DNA from: Larus michahellis
Lineage: Eukaryota; Chordata; Aves; Charadriiformes; Laridae
Assembly: GCF_964199755.1 (NCBI RefSeq)
Contig: NC_133900.1
Span: 76,368,727 to 76,432,726 of the forward strand
Length of the DNA: 64,000 nt
Direction of reading: 5' to 3'
The notes below the pieces were generated by a model that was not told the DNA's origin, did no database searches, and saw only the letters and a program-made list of their open reading frames with translations. The translations under genes were made by a program, and so were the position numbers. Of the stretch, positions 27,201 through 39,200 are shown piece by piece (the first letter of the stretch is position 1; each line of letters starts with the position of its first letter).

Positions 27201-28909
27201 ATAAGCAATTCCTTGTACAAATAGTGTGTGCAACCCAATTAAACATAAGATGATAATAAAATAGTGTTTTAAATTTGATTTGACCCCACGTTAGATAAAT
27301 GATACACAATTATTGTGATTTAAGATCTTCAGAAATCAACAGCAGTATAAACAAAATGGAGCAAAACGAACCCAGGCTAAGGGAACAGGCAGTGGCAGGC
27401 AGTGGACCTAACAATTAATACCTGCATACTGGAGACCTGGAGCTGAGCCCCATTTTTACAATCTCTCTTGGCATATCTCCCAAGAAAAAGTAGTTAACCC
27501 AAAGAAGGTAGTTATATTCTAAAAGAAATGTGGTAATGCCTTTCTGGCTGTTTCCCCCTCTGTTTCTTTAAAGGTAGCTAGCTAGCTATCCAGCTGGTGT
27601 AGCTTTTTGCCAAGATATGTGTAGCAACGGCAAAATAAAACTAATTGGAGAAAGATTAGGCAAATTAAGAGTCATACTCTTTAAAAAAAAAAAAAAAGAA
27701 AAAAGAAACATAATGTTCCTGAGAATTAATTGTTCTACCAGGAAACTATTACCACCTTTTCTTCTAGGAAAAACAACTAAACATAAAACCAAAAATCTCA
27801 AACCATATTTTGAAAAAGCAATTTTTGAATGGCGTAGCTTTTGAAGACCTTAGCCAGTGATGTTCGAGTCATTTCAGCCGTGGCTAAGGAATAATGAATC
27901 CTCAGAACCAACTAGGTTTTGTTTTGTTTCAGTTTGTTGCTTAGTAGACTATTGGGGCTTTAGTGACATAGTTCCGGCAGGCGGACTTTTAAATGGAAAA
28001 AATGCTCAGCATCGCTGCAGTAAAACAAATGCTAACCTTTGTGCAACACAATGTTGGGCAGAAGTTGGCTTTGAGTAAATTTTTTTAGATACAAGAGTCT
28101 ACAAAAAGCCGCGTTTGCAGCTGGGGCTCAGAAGTTAAAAGTGAGCTGAACAGGGCTAGGCTACTACCACTGCCTCTGGCATTTCTGTACAGAATGAGTT
28201 TTCCAAGGGATCTTAATTCCCTTTGAGAAAATCGGTGCTGTGGGTTCTCAGTACTTCTGAAATAAGGCCCTTAGTAAATTATTTAATTACACTTAGTAAT
28301 TACGTATGCACTAGTGAGTATAAAAAAAATCATCTACACATAGGATAAGCAGTTAACTACATGTTAGAATGATAAGGAGCTCATTAAAAATAAAAGGGAA
28401 GGCAAAACATAATAGGATCTAAAATTCTTAACCAGGTAAAGACAGAGAGAGAGAGAGTTTATTGGCTAGATACAATAAAGGACTTCAATACCTAAAGCAG
28501 GATTTAGGGAGAATTCAGGTGCCTAAGTCCAAAAATGCAATCTGAGAAATCTCACGCAGCTGCTGCCTAACCCAGGAGATGCCTGAAATCAGAAGGCTCT
28601 TCATTGATTTTAATTTCTGTCTCTGCTGCGCACATTCAGTGTGCGGCAGCTAGAGCGGTTTAGCACCTGTTTCCCATTCAGCCATTTACAATCCTCAGCT
28701 TCAGCGTCCCGGGGCTCTATTTTGTCAGTATTCTCAGGCCACAGCAAGTGCACATTCATATTAAGAGCCTCTTGGTTTGGTGCAGCTGCTTGCTTTAACA
28801 CGAAGGATGGGGAGATTGAATAACGTATTTAACAACCTGTCTGCTAGATTACTGATCTAAGATTTGGAAGATTCGCTTTGGTTCTGTCGGAGAGTGTTCA
28901 AACTGTGTG
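24261..28909. other. Intergenic DNA upstream of LONRF1
   Basis: Past the CpG island the sequence becomes AT-rich. The only recognised element is the CR1 copy at 24695-25115. Short features are A-runs at 26837-26850 and 27682-27695, a GCTAGCTAGCTA stretch near 27578, and an (AG)n run at 28442-28458. No coding exon was supported. Confidence 0.6.
24695..25115 (+). mobile_element. CR1-type LINE 3' fragment, diverged subfamily
   Basis: It contains AGAAGAGGCTGACAGAAAAG, AGAAGGCTTAGGGGAGACCT, a remnant of the 3'UTR with TGGAATAGTCTCTGCAGG, GTTGGGCCGGATGATC and the end GTCCCTTCCAGCCTGG...ATTCTGTGATT. The TTGGACACTCTTAAGATTCAG block differs from the copy at 28910, so it belongs to another CR1 subfamily. 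It points away from LONRF1. Confidence 0.88.
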
Positions 28910-29427
28910 CTGCGCAGTACTGCGTGACACTCTGGAGTCCTCAGCACAAGAAGGACATGGACCTGTTGGAGTGGGTCCAGCGGAGGGCCATGAAGATCAT
29001 CAGAGGGCTGGAGCACCTCTGCCATCGGGACAGGCTGGGAGGGTTGGGGTTGTTCAGCCTGGAGAAGAGAAGGCTCCGAGGAGACCTTATAACGGCCTTC
29101 CTGTACCTAAAGGGGCTACAGGAAAGATGGTGAGGGACTTTTTACAGAGGCATGTAGTGATGGGATGAGGGGTAATGGCTTCAAACTGGAAGAGGGGAGA
29201 TTTAGATTGGATATCAGGAAGAAATTCTTTACTGTGAGGGTGGTGAGGCACTGGAACAGGTTGCCCAGAGGAGCTGTGGCTGCCCCATCCCTGGAGGTGT
29301 TCAAGGCCAGGCTGGATGGGGCTTTGAGCAGCCTGGTCTAGTGGGAGGTGTCCCTGCCCATGGCAGGGGGCTGGAACTAGGTGATCTTTAAGGTCCCTTC
29401 CAACTCTAACCGTTCTATGATTCTGTG
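28910..29427 (+). mobile_element. CR1 LINE 3' end with the last part of ORF2
   Basis: The first 220 bp encode the conserved end of CR1 reverse transcriptase ([20 protein letters not shown], then [20 protein letters not shown]), open through to a stop after KGLQERW. The 3'UTR follows, and the tail GTTCTATGATTCTGTG. It is 5'-truncated, about 518 bp, and one of the best-preserved CR1 copies here. Confidence 0.96.
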
Positions 29428-32400
29428 AAACCCGTCTCCTCCCTCCAGGTAATCTATCTTAAAGAGTGACTGCATGAACTGAAATTGTCTTGGGAGGATG
29501 AATTAGAGATGAGGATGTGTCACTCCCTGCTAAATGCCCTGTTCCTTGGGATAAATCTCACACATCATTTCTGTTCCTACAGACTACAGAATTCTTTACT
29601 TCACAATGGCACAGCTTTTAACAGGAATAGAGCAGAGTCATCTGTGTTTTCAATAGCCCTGTCTCTTGCTGGGTAGGATCACTTTTCTGCCGTATGGTGA
29701 CTTGAATATTTTTGGTTAATGGGGATACACAGTAACAATAGGTTGTTATATGGGAGGCGTTTGTTTTCTCACTTCCTTCTGTTATCCTGGCTGTGATTTA
29801 ACAGAATACAATAAGCCCTGCTCCATTTTTTTTTAACAGAATGGTTGGATCCTACAGTTAAGAGAGGACTTTAGGCTGTGAATTGTAAGCACACTAAGGT
29901 GCCTGTATCTCCGTCTGAGCTAAGTTTCTAAGGAGTTACAGTTAACGCTGCTGCATTTCTTGCAGACTAGCGTTAAACCGCTGTGATGCCTCAGGACTGT
30001 ACCAGACTTCATCATATGTACTGTATAGCATACGCAGGTATTTCATCTGGAGTTCTAGATTCTTTGTTGGGAAAGGAAAAAGGGAAAACTGAAAAGCAGT
30101 TTGCAATCGCATAATTTTAAGCGTCCAGTTACCTCATTCCTTTGCTCATACCAGGACTGAATGTATCCCCTTCTCTAATGCTACGTAGTTCTCACTATTG
30201 GCATGTTTGGGTATATATGGATGTGCTTGTATGGGTATTCATGTCAACTGCCATTAATGAGTGGGGCTTGGTAACTCTGAACATTATACTTTGAAATTGT
30301 GGAAAAACATTGACTACCCTGGAAACACCAGTGAGTGGAGTCGCTCATTTCCCTGTTCTCATGTTCATTGTCTTTTTTCTTTTCTCCATATATGATGTTG
30401 TGCATTTCAAGAGATATGAATGTTTCTACATGTGCAGGACAATAAACATAAAAATGTGATCAAGAAGGTTTTACTTTAAATTTCTCCAGTTTAAAAAAGT
30501 AATTTAACTCCTGATATGACATGAGTCATGTTTGTCTTTTCTTTAGGAAGAGAATCCTTGGACTGATTGGACTCCTTCCTTCTGCCATTGTTGTCCGGTA
30601 GGAGAGTCACATATAATCAAAATATTTATAAAATAGCTAAATATTAAGTGGAACATTTGCTCCTGTTAATATATGTTGTAATTATTCAAATAGTAATGCA
30701 CTTACAGCATGAAATACTAAACTTAGAAAGATACAGAGCTCTGAGTAATCAGTTATTTATTCTTGAAGTTCAAGCTCTTAGTGCAGGACTGTGACTGAAT
30801 AATGAACAAAAAGCAGAATAACAGCTAAGGAAGTACTAAAAAGACTTATTAAAGAAGGTGTTGTTTTTAATAAGAATTGCTCATTAAGGAAGTGTGCAAA
30901 TAGCAAATAAGTCAGCATTTTTTCTGTTTATCAGGATGTTTTTCTTCATCTGAAAGTTGCTGGATGACAGTTCTGTTGCATGTACTAAAATATTTTTTCC
31001 GTGTGTTAATGGATTCACATTAAAGAAAAAGTACAAGCTCGTTATTTTTAAAAGAACGTGTATCAAAAGTAAAAGATAGTGATTGGGATATGTGTTCTGT
31101 GTTATAATTTGATATTTAAAGAACAATTTATTTTGGTATCTGTTTATATATTCACTAATATTTTCTAATATGCCCCCTGATATATATATATGTTCTCTAA
31201 TATATCACTTGCTGTCAAGCTGGATGTTTTGCATCTACTTGGGATCATCCTCTGAGATAAATTATATTCAGATATATTTAGTTTTGAATATATTTTGCCA
31301 AACAGGAGGGTTCTCTCTTAACTTCTAATAATTATTGCTGTTCGTTCTTATACAATTAAAAAAAGGGGGAATAATTACAGTCATTACATTATATTTGCAT
31401 TAAAAGTATGCCTGTATTGTAAAACTAAATCTTATGCCAAGGGAAAAGGAAGAAAGCTTATTATGCTTCATATCTAGCCTCTTGAGAAAAAAAAATGCTC
31501 TTTTCTGGGTAGTAAATAATAAATGTCAGAAATTACTCTCTGAGGTGTTTGGTTTTTTTTTTTGGTACCAGGCTTACCTTGATAAAAATGGTGAGTGGAA
31601 TACTCTGATGTTTACAGTACTACTGCCTGGGGGCTAACAGACTCTCAGAATTCTTGAGTTCTGCAACATCATTAACAAAATTAATAGCCAGGCCAGTAAT
31701 TGATTCCAGGCTTAAATGCAGGTTACGCTGATTGTAGGGCTGATTCATATCTTAGGCAGGGTAGCTGAGTTAAGTAAACTGTTATGGTTAAATAAACAAT
31801 AATACATCAGAATGAAAGGTTTCCAAGTAAGCTATATGCCAATAGATTACAGCATATCAGAGCCTGCGTGTCAAGAATGTTGAAATGTGAGCAAAGAAGG
31901 TGGCAGCCTGTATTCTAATTTATCCAGATGGCATTCTCATTGAAAAAAGGCTTACATTGTAAGAGAAATACCAGGTATTTGAAGAGGGGAAATTTAGGTA
32001 GAATAAATAATTGTTGGGAAGGAGGTGGAAGCAAAAGGAAAGGTAGTTCACTTATGTTTTTGAAAGACATACTGCAAATCTCTTTGATTATATTTACACT
32101 AGTGTGACTGAGCTGTCCCTCTCGTCACTGAAATCACCTCTTTCCAGAGGGCAGCAAGCTGGCAAGTCATGGATGTGGCTACTTTCCGACTTTCTGGTGT
32201 CACCTAGAGCAAAATACAGGTTGTGTTCAGATTGTACCATAGCTCAGATTTCCCTGTGTCCACAGCGTTTTGAGAGCACAGTGATATCTGGAAGAAACCT
32301 CTGATGTTTCCTTTACTGCCCCAAACAGAAGAATGTGAATGATAACATGCGCCAGTAAATCTGAAACAAGTCTTCGGTCTTGATACTACTTCACTTTAAG

Positions 32401-34833
32401 ACGATGACTATCTTTCCATAGATCTCATTAGAAAGCCATAAAGCTTTTATAAATTCTTACTGCAAATAACAGTTTCTTCCCGGAATGATTGTTTTAAGAT
32501 ATCATTAAAATAATAATTTTTAAGGTGATTTATGTAAGAAATACAAAGTCTGCTGAATGATTGATCATTGTTTTTTAACATCTTAGATGTTCTAGTCAGT
32601 TGATTTTTTGGAAAATTTTGGGTTTCAGAGTACTGAGTTTTACCTTAGATTCTGTTACTGTTTCCACTGCATACTTCACTCCTACAATTCTCATGGCATT
32701 ATCCTCACTATTAAAATATGTACATGCAATTAAATATATATACCTGTGAACAAAGTGTCTACGGCCCTTTTAAAAACAGTTTGCATTAGCTTCTTCAAGT
32801 AAGGCTTGGTGTTTTCTGAAACAAAAATTAAGTACCGTTTCAAATGAAGAGAGTAACAAGTGCTATTAAATGTTAAAAAAAAATTTACTACTTTTGTCCT
32901 GGTTTATACTTCTGTTTGTAAAAGTGATAGTGTGCTTTTCTGCATTCCAGAAATTTCATTAGTTTATCTTCTCTGTGATCAGCGTGCAAGAAAATGATCT
33001 TTTGAACTGTTTATAACATGTACGAGCTTCCCTCCAAAGAAATCCACATTTGTGTCATTAGTAAGCCTCAGCTGTGCGTGCCTGTATTCCTGCTTTAGCC
33101 CATATTACAAACTGCCAGGCACCACCCTATCAAAATGTACATTCTGCCTCAAGAAGCCACTTTTTCTCCAGCAGCAGAGACATTCTCCTGTAGTTCACTG
33201 CTTGGCTCTTGGAGTTAGGAGCAGGCCCTACGAAAACAGTCTCTGAAGATGCTCAAGAGCAATTAAAAATAAATTGTGACGGAAACGCATGATACTTATC
33301 AAAAATTCTATTGTTACTTATGGAAGGTGTTAGATAGTGCTGAATGAAATTAGGAAGGGGTGGGTTTTTTTCTAAAGCAGTGTTCTATTTTTTTTCTTTC
33401 ATTCCAGATATTTTTTAATTTTTGCCCACTCAGTCAAGATACAGACAGACGCACAAATGTGCATCCCTAAAATGGGATTTTTTTTTATTTTTTAACAACT
33501 GACCTAAGATGCTTCATTTAATTTCATTTCATTTTCCATTTTTGGTCAGTATCACACAGGAATTTTAGAGGGGTTTGATGTGCCTGTTCTGCTGTAAAAG
33601 ATAGATTCTCTGGCCAGAATGTACTTCTCACAATGCAGAAGAAATTTCACAGATCTCCATGAAGATGTTGTTTTCCTGCAGGCTTGGCCCTTAGAAGGAA
33701 TGGAAGTTTGAATTCCTGCTTAACTTGGTAAATGTGCTGCATTGGAGATAGATTCAGTGTTTAATAAACTATTTGGGAACAAGTTTCAGATGAGATGGGG
33801 AAAACAAAATATCATAGTTTGAAATTTTCTTTAGTTTTCCCACTAGAAAATTGGCAGTTAACAATTGCATTATTTGTCAAAAAATCTTTCAAGCAAGAAA
33901 CTGGAGTCAGCTCTATTTGCATGATGGTCTAAGAGTTTAAGCAATTTTCTGATTACTTGCTGTCATACATAATGCATCCCAGAAACAAAATATGTTTGGA
34001 TGTAAAAGAACTGCACTTTTAGGAAACCAAAGATAATGACAAAAATACAGATTGCTGCCAACCTTTCAAATAATTGCTTAGTATAATAAGTTCGATAGTG
34101 AACTTTTAAAAGCTACAGGTTTTTCTGAAGGAGATTTTTTTCAGCGGAATAGTGCAGTTATTGAAAACATCAAAAAGAATAAACTATTTTTTTAGTAACA
34201 GGGAACAACAGATTCTTTTTTAAGTGTTTTCATTCCATTGTGCATAACTGTTTCAATTAGGAAATTTAATAAATAACTGCAACTTTATATTTAATTCCTT
34301 TTGGTTTGTTGTCAAGAATTTCATGAGTACCACGGGACAGTTTCCGTACTTGATCTTCATAATCCCCATGGAAGGCAGCTGAGTTCTGGGTTACCAAAGC
34401 TTCATTCATATTAGAGATTGTGAGAGTTTCAGGCGTTAGGTGAGACTATGGAATCCCTTATGTTCACCCAGCCGAGTATTCCTGGGGTTGTACGTGCTTT
34501 TAAGCCACTGACTTGTCCTCACGCCCTCCATCCTTTGGTGGCCTCCAGTTGTGTTGTGTCAGAGCAGAGTGGGACGAGGTAGCACTAGGAGTCCCTGTGC
34601 CCTGTTTTGTTCCTTTTGCTCTCCCCTTACCTCAGCCGTTGTATCTACACCAGTGCTAGAATGATGAAATGCCTGGTGAAGCTGCAAACTACCAGTTGGT
34701 TTTGCACTAGAGAAATTCCCATGGAATGCTGGTTTTGGGCATAGGCACAGGAAGCACATGCCAAGGGTATTGGGCTGCTGGGAGCATTTGCTGCCTGTTT
34801 GATCTGTGCCAGAGCTGCAGCACTGTTGCTGAC
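29428..34833. other. Intergenic DNA
   Basis: This is 5.4 kb of AT-rich sequence without recognisable genes or interspersed repeats. A short TA run (GATATATATATATG) is near 31180. A 51-bp segment at 30547-30597 has a good acceptor and a usable donor around it and is discussed among the findings. Confidence 0.6.
34829..34833. repeat. Target-site duplication CTGAC, left
   Basis: Five bases next to the LTR at 34834 recur exactly at 35482-35486 on its other side. This supports a single integration followed by LTR-LTR recombination. Confidence 0.8.
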
Positions 34834-35481
34834 TGTTGTGGTTTGAGAAACCCGTAACAATTTATTGTCATTTAGACAATTATTCTATCACCCAGTGACC
34901 CCTCTCTACCCGGGAAGGGGGAAAAACAAAGAAACAAGAGTGTTGAAATATAAATAGATTTAATAGGATAAGACTATGAATAATTAGCATTAATAATACT
35001 AAAGAAGCAATACTGATCCCAATACCAATATAAAATATCCAAGGATTATACTCAGCCCATTCCATCAGCAGGAAGCCCTGCACTCCCAGCAGGGGACAGC
35101 AAATGTGGGACACTGGGAGCGCTGTGGCTTCGGGAGGAAGGGAATGGCTCAGGGCTCCAGCACCGGGGCAAGGAGTTCTCTGGACTGCAGCCATTGAGGG
35201 AGAGAGAGAGAGAACTACACAGCAAACTTTCTAATTGATACTGAATGTGACGTTCATGGTATGAAATAATCCTGTTGGCAGCTTGGGTCAAGTGCCCAGG
35301 TCTTGCTCCTCCTCATCCCCACACCTGGCAAGGCTCAAAAACACTGAGACCTTGATTCCCACATAGCCTAACTGGCTATAACGTAAATATTTTCACAAAT
35401 TGTGACACAAGTGTCCTCTAAAAGTGCAGTTTTCCCAAGCAGTAGAAGAGAAATTAGTCCTGTGTTGCTCAAACCAGGACA
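34834..35481 (-). mobile_element. Solo LTR of an endogenous retrovirus, family A, copy 1
   Basis: A 648-bp unit reads on the minus strand from TGTCCTGGTTTGAGCAAC to CTCAAACCACAACA. Its ends are short inverted repeats of the TG...CA type, and CTGAC is duplicated at 34829-34833 and 35482-35486, which marks its exact limits. Near its end ATTAAA within CTATTAAATCTATTTATATT can serve as the polyadenylation signal. No gag, pol or env remnant flanks it. Open frames of about 80-100 codons inside it recur in all three copies but belong to the LTR and are not genes. Confidence 0.88.
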
Positions 35482-35486
35482 CTGAC
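35482..35486. repeat. Target-site duplication CTGAC, right
   Basis: Partner of 34829-34833, directly adjoining the last base of the LTR. Confidence 0.8.
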
Positions 35487-35982
35487 GTTAAGGTAGGAAA
35501 GTGTCAGAAAGCGCAGAATGGCCGTTGCAGCAGAGTCGTCAGTGGCTCTTCCCAGCCATTAATTTCATGCTCTCCTCCTTTTTCCTCCTACTTTATGGAT
35601 CATGCTGCCACAGAAGTAAAACTTTTTTTATAAGAATTTGCTCTGACTTTCTAGGCACAGCTCATCTCCTCACCCACCCTCCTCCCCTTTTGTACGAAAA
35701 GCCCTTTCTGGTTTCTGCAGCCTCAAACAGTATAGAAGCATCGTATGAAAAATCTGGCTTTTAGGGAAAAACTGCTTGCAGGAGTAATAGTAGGAAGTGC
35801 TTATGTAGGAGTATGGTGGGAATTTAAATTTGCTTTGACACACTGGTGATTGACAGTGAATGATGTTTTGAGTGGTCTTTTGTACAGCTGAAGTAGAGTT
35901 ACGCTGGTGGTTTTGCAACAGTGGAGGTTTCCAAATAATCCCCCAATATACGTACATCTAACAAAGCGACACCACTGCAAAG

Positions 35983-36230
35983 AAGTGACAGGACAAGAGG
36001 CAGTGAGCACAAACTGAAATACTTAAGAAAAATATTTTTTACTGTGAGGGTGGTCAAACTCTGGAACAGGTTGCCCAGAGAGCTTGTGGAGTTGCCATCC
36101 TTGGAAGTACTAAAAACTTGGGTGGACGTGGCCTGAACAACCTGATTTAGTTCACCCTCCTTTGAGCAGAGGGTGGACCAAAGACCTCCAGCAGTGCCTT
36201 CCAATCTGAACCAGTCTGTTACTCTGTTGT
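35983..36230 (+). mobile_element. CR1 LINE 3' fragment, diverged
   Basis: GTGACAGGACAAGAGGCAGTG, TACTGTGAGGGTGGTCAAAC and GGAACAGGTTGCCCAGAGAG are CR1 3'UTR segments, followed by a poorly kept 3' end. About 250 bp, 5'-truncated. Confidence 0.9.
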
Positions 36231-39200
36231 TGTAAGAAAAGCCTGCAATAATCCTTTTCAAAGCAAACTGGTAATTCCCTGGAGTATTGTTCTGGCTAAC
36301 AACAGTTTGTGGTTCAGAGACTTCCTAATACGTTCTGTTGTCACTTTAGCAACCTTTAATTATTACAAAGGACGTAAGTGAAAATTACACATGCAAAAAA
36401 CCAGACACCAAAATCATTGTTAATGAATAGCTCCAGTTGTGTAGTCATTAATTAGAAACATTTTGAGTAATAATGAGACAGATTTTGGTTTCTTTGAAGT
36501 CTGTAGTTAAAACTTTCATTGACTTCATGGGGCTAGGGATTTGACCCATTACATTTTGTATCTGACATAAAACATGAACTAAGGCAAAGCGAAGAGGTTA
36601 GTTATATATTGAAACATTCAATAAAAGCAAAACCTGTGATAATAGGAAGTTCGAGTTACTTCTGCCTCCAACCATCAAGCAGCTCGCTCTGGTCCGGTCT
36701 TTGCACAGCCTCAGAATTGCTGTGCTCCAGGCTCTGTGCATTAACTGCTGGCATGATGATTCGTTTGGTAGGAAGGAAGAGCTGGGAGGCTTCACTGTTT
36801 CGTAGAAAGGCTTTTAAACATGTAGAAGCAGCCAGGGAGTGCACAGTTGAGGAATGGGCCTTTTTTATACGACAAGTCACGCTGTACGTTGCTGTGCAAA
36901 GAAAACTCTTGATTTCTGATGTTTGAGAGTGGAAAATTATCCTTCTGTTTGATAAATGAAACTGTTTGCCTCCAAAGCAAGCATATAAGTAATAGAATAA
37001 ACATATTTGCTCACCAACGGGATAGTTTCAGGAAAAGAGGATTAAAATTCTTGGAAAATCAGCGAGGCAGCTACAAGTGTCAGGTGATTATATGGCCTTA
37101 TGTAAGTGCAGTGTTTGGTGTCCAGCCAAGTATTTCTAAAACTTATAGGGCAACTTCTGTTCACATTCAGGCCAGCGTAAATCTGAAAGAGCTTCAAAAA
37201 AAATCGAAGAGCAGTGCTTGCTCTTACGTTAGAGCTTTTTTTGAAAAGAAAAAAGGTCTGTATCAAAAGAAACTTCTTTACTACAGGGAATTTCTAAAGG
37301 GAATGATGTGGTTAAAACAGAGGCTTGCAAGAATTGAATTTTATTCCTGCCTTTCTTGTAGATCTCCTGTACTGTACAGGGCAAGCTATCTTTGTGGCTT
37401 AATTTCTGTCTTAACCGTAGCAAATGTATTGTGTTTGTGTATATCTGATATTTAGATAATATAGTGGGGGGTGGGCTGGTAAGTACATTATCTATTTGTT
37501 GTATGGCAGTGTATTAAAATAATTTTGTTCATTATTGTTTCTGTTTCATGCAGAAAAACTCTAGTTGAAACTAACTGGGAGAAAACATTTTTAATTCTTT
37601 TTTTTTTATTTTACTCCCGTTTAGGCAGGTGGTCCAAGTGGTAATAAACTGCTTCTGAAGTGAACCCATTTTAAATAATCCATTTATTTGTATTGTTTGG
37701 TAGATTTTTTGAATGTGTAATAATCTTTCAAAGGCTGTTTTTTCCAAGATAGCATACGGAATGCAAATTGTGTTCCCTAATGTTATTTTTCTTGCACATC
37801 CACTCTTTTTTATCTCATGGTTAGTTTTTGTACCATTTGTATCACATTACTTTTTCGCCTCAGCTTTGAAATATCTTTAAACTTGGTGAGAGACATAATA
37901 CCATTGAATAATTCTCTTTGAGTCATGCAAACCTTCAGGTATTTAGAATTAGGAAAGTGAGATCTTACATTGGTAGAACATTGCTTGAAGTGCTGAAGAT
38001 GACTGGCTAAATCTGGTGAGTACTAATTAGGTAGCATTTGTCAGTCTGTCAATCAGTCAATCTTACAGATTTTCCTGATCACATACTGAACGTACACAAA
38101 GCAAGAGAACAGATACAGTGAGTTCAAGAATTGTCTTCGGAATGATCCTTCTTTCAAAAGAGATACATGAACTGATGTTCAAACAGAAGCATAAAATGTT
38201 TCCAGATGACAACAGAATGAAAGATGTCACAGACGTCTCAGGAAAGGAAGTCAGAAGAGGCAAGAATGTCTTTGGAAATGTGTTGGCTTTTACTGAAAGT
38301 GCGAATTTGGACATCAGAGAAGTACTGGAATGCCTGCCAGGCTGTATTCTCTGTCCCCACTAGGCTTTTATCACTGTAGTTGCCCACCAGGCAGCATCAG
38401 ATGAATCATCATGAAAACCAAAGACGACAACTTTACTTGAGAGAGAGAATATGGAATACGAACCCTTGCTGAGACAATCCAATTGCCATCTGTATGTTTT
38501 TCTGATGAATGGCATTATCATATCTTTTTGTGCCAAATGAGTAAGCTATTTTCACCACACAAATATGATCTACTCCAGCACATATTACATGCTAACTACC
38601 AAGCACAAATTTCAGGATGATCTTTGCAATGTGAATTCACTCTGCCAGTTGGAAACCTATCCGATGAGTTCTGGTTAGAAAACTAATGCCAAAAGAAGTA
38701 CAGGCCTGTGATTAATGGCTGGGTCATCAAAACCCCACAGCTTTCCAGGAGCTTATAAAATGCAACTGCGTCCATCACTGCCAAGTTAGTGAGTAAGTAC
38801 ATATTAGCAACCAGTTGACTCAGTTAGAGAGATGTACGAGCTGAAAATGTGTAACAAAGAAGAGAACGATGGCAAATAGGAAGATGGTATGCAAGAGCAT
38901 TTCGGTGAAGAATTGGAAGAGAATAAGGAGAAGAATTGAGATGTTGAGGTATTCTCTAGTGCTTTACAGGAACCTTACAGTATATCTAACCTGGTTTCAA
39001 TAAGAAAAATAACATTACTGGTTTACAATCAGTTTAAGTAATACGAATATGTATTCCATACTTGTAGTAAGAAATCTTTTTAATCAATACCTAATCTTTA
39101 TAAAACAAACATTTTTTTTCATAATAAAATAGTTACCATAGCTAAACTATCCCTCAGAGAAGGTTTTCATATTAGCAAAGCCTAGAGATCTGTATTCTCA

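Noticed and set aside
34880-35291. Open frames of about 80-100 codons with a hydrophobic end, also at 50633-50948 and 57032-57361
   Set aside because: They recur with the LTR copies and span LTR sequence, including the polyadenylation signal, so they are not host or viral genes.
38118-38363. 80-codon open frame with protein-like composition
   Set aside because: It starts at GTG, has no homology I recognise, and overlaps a similar-length frame on the other strand.
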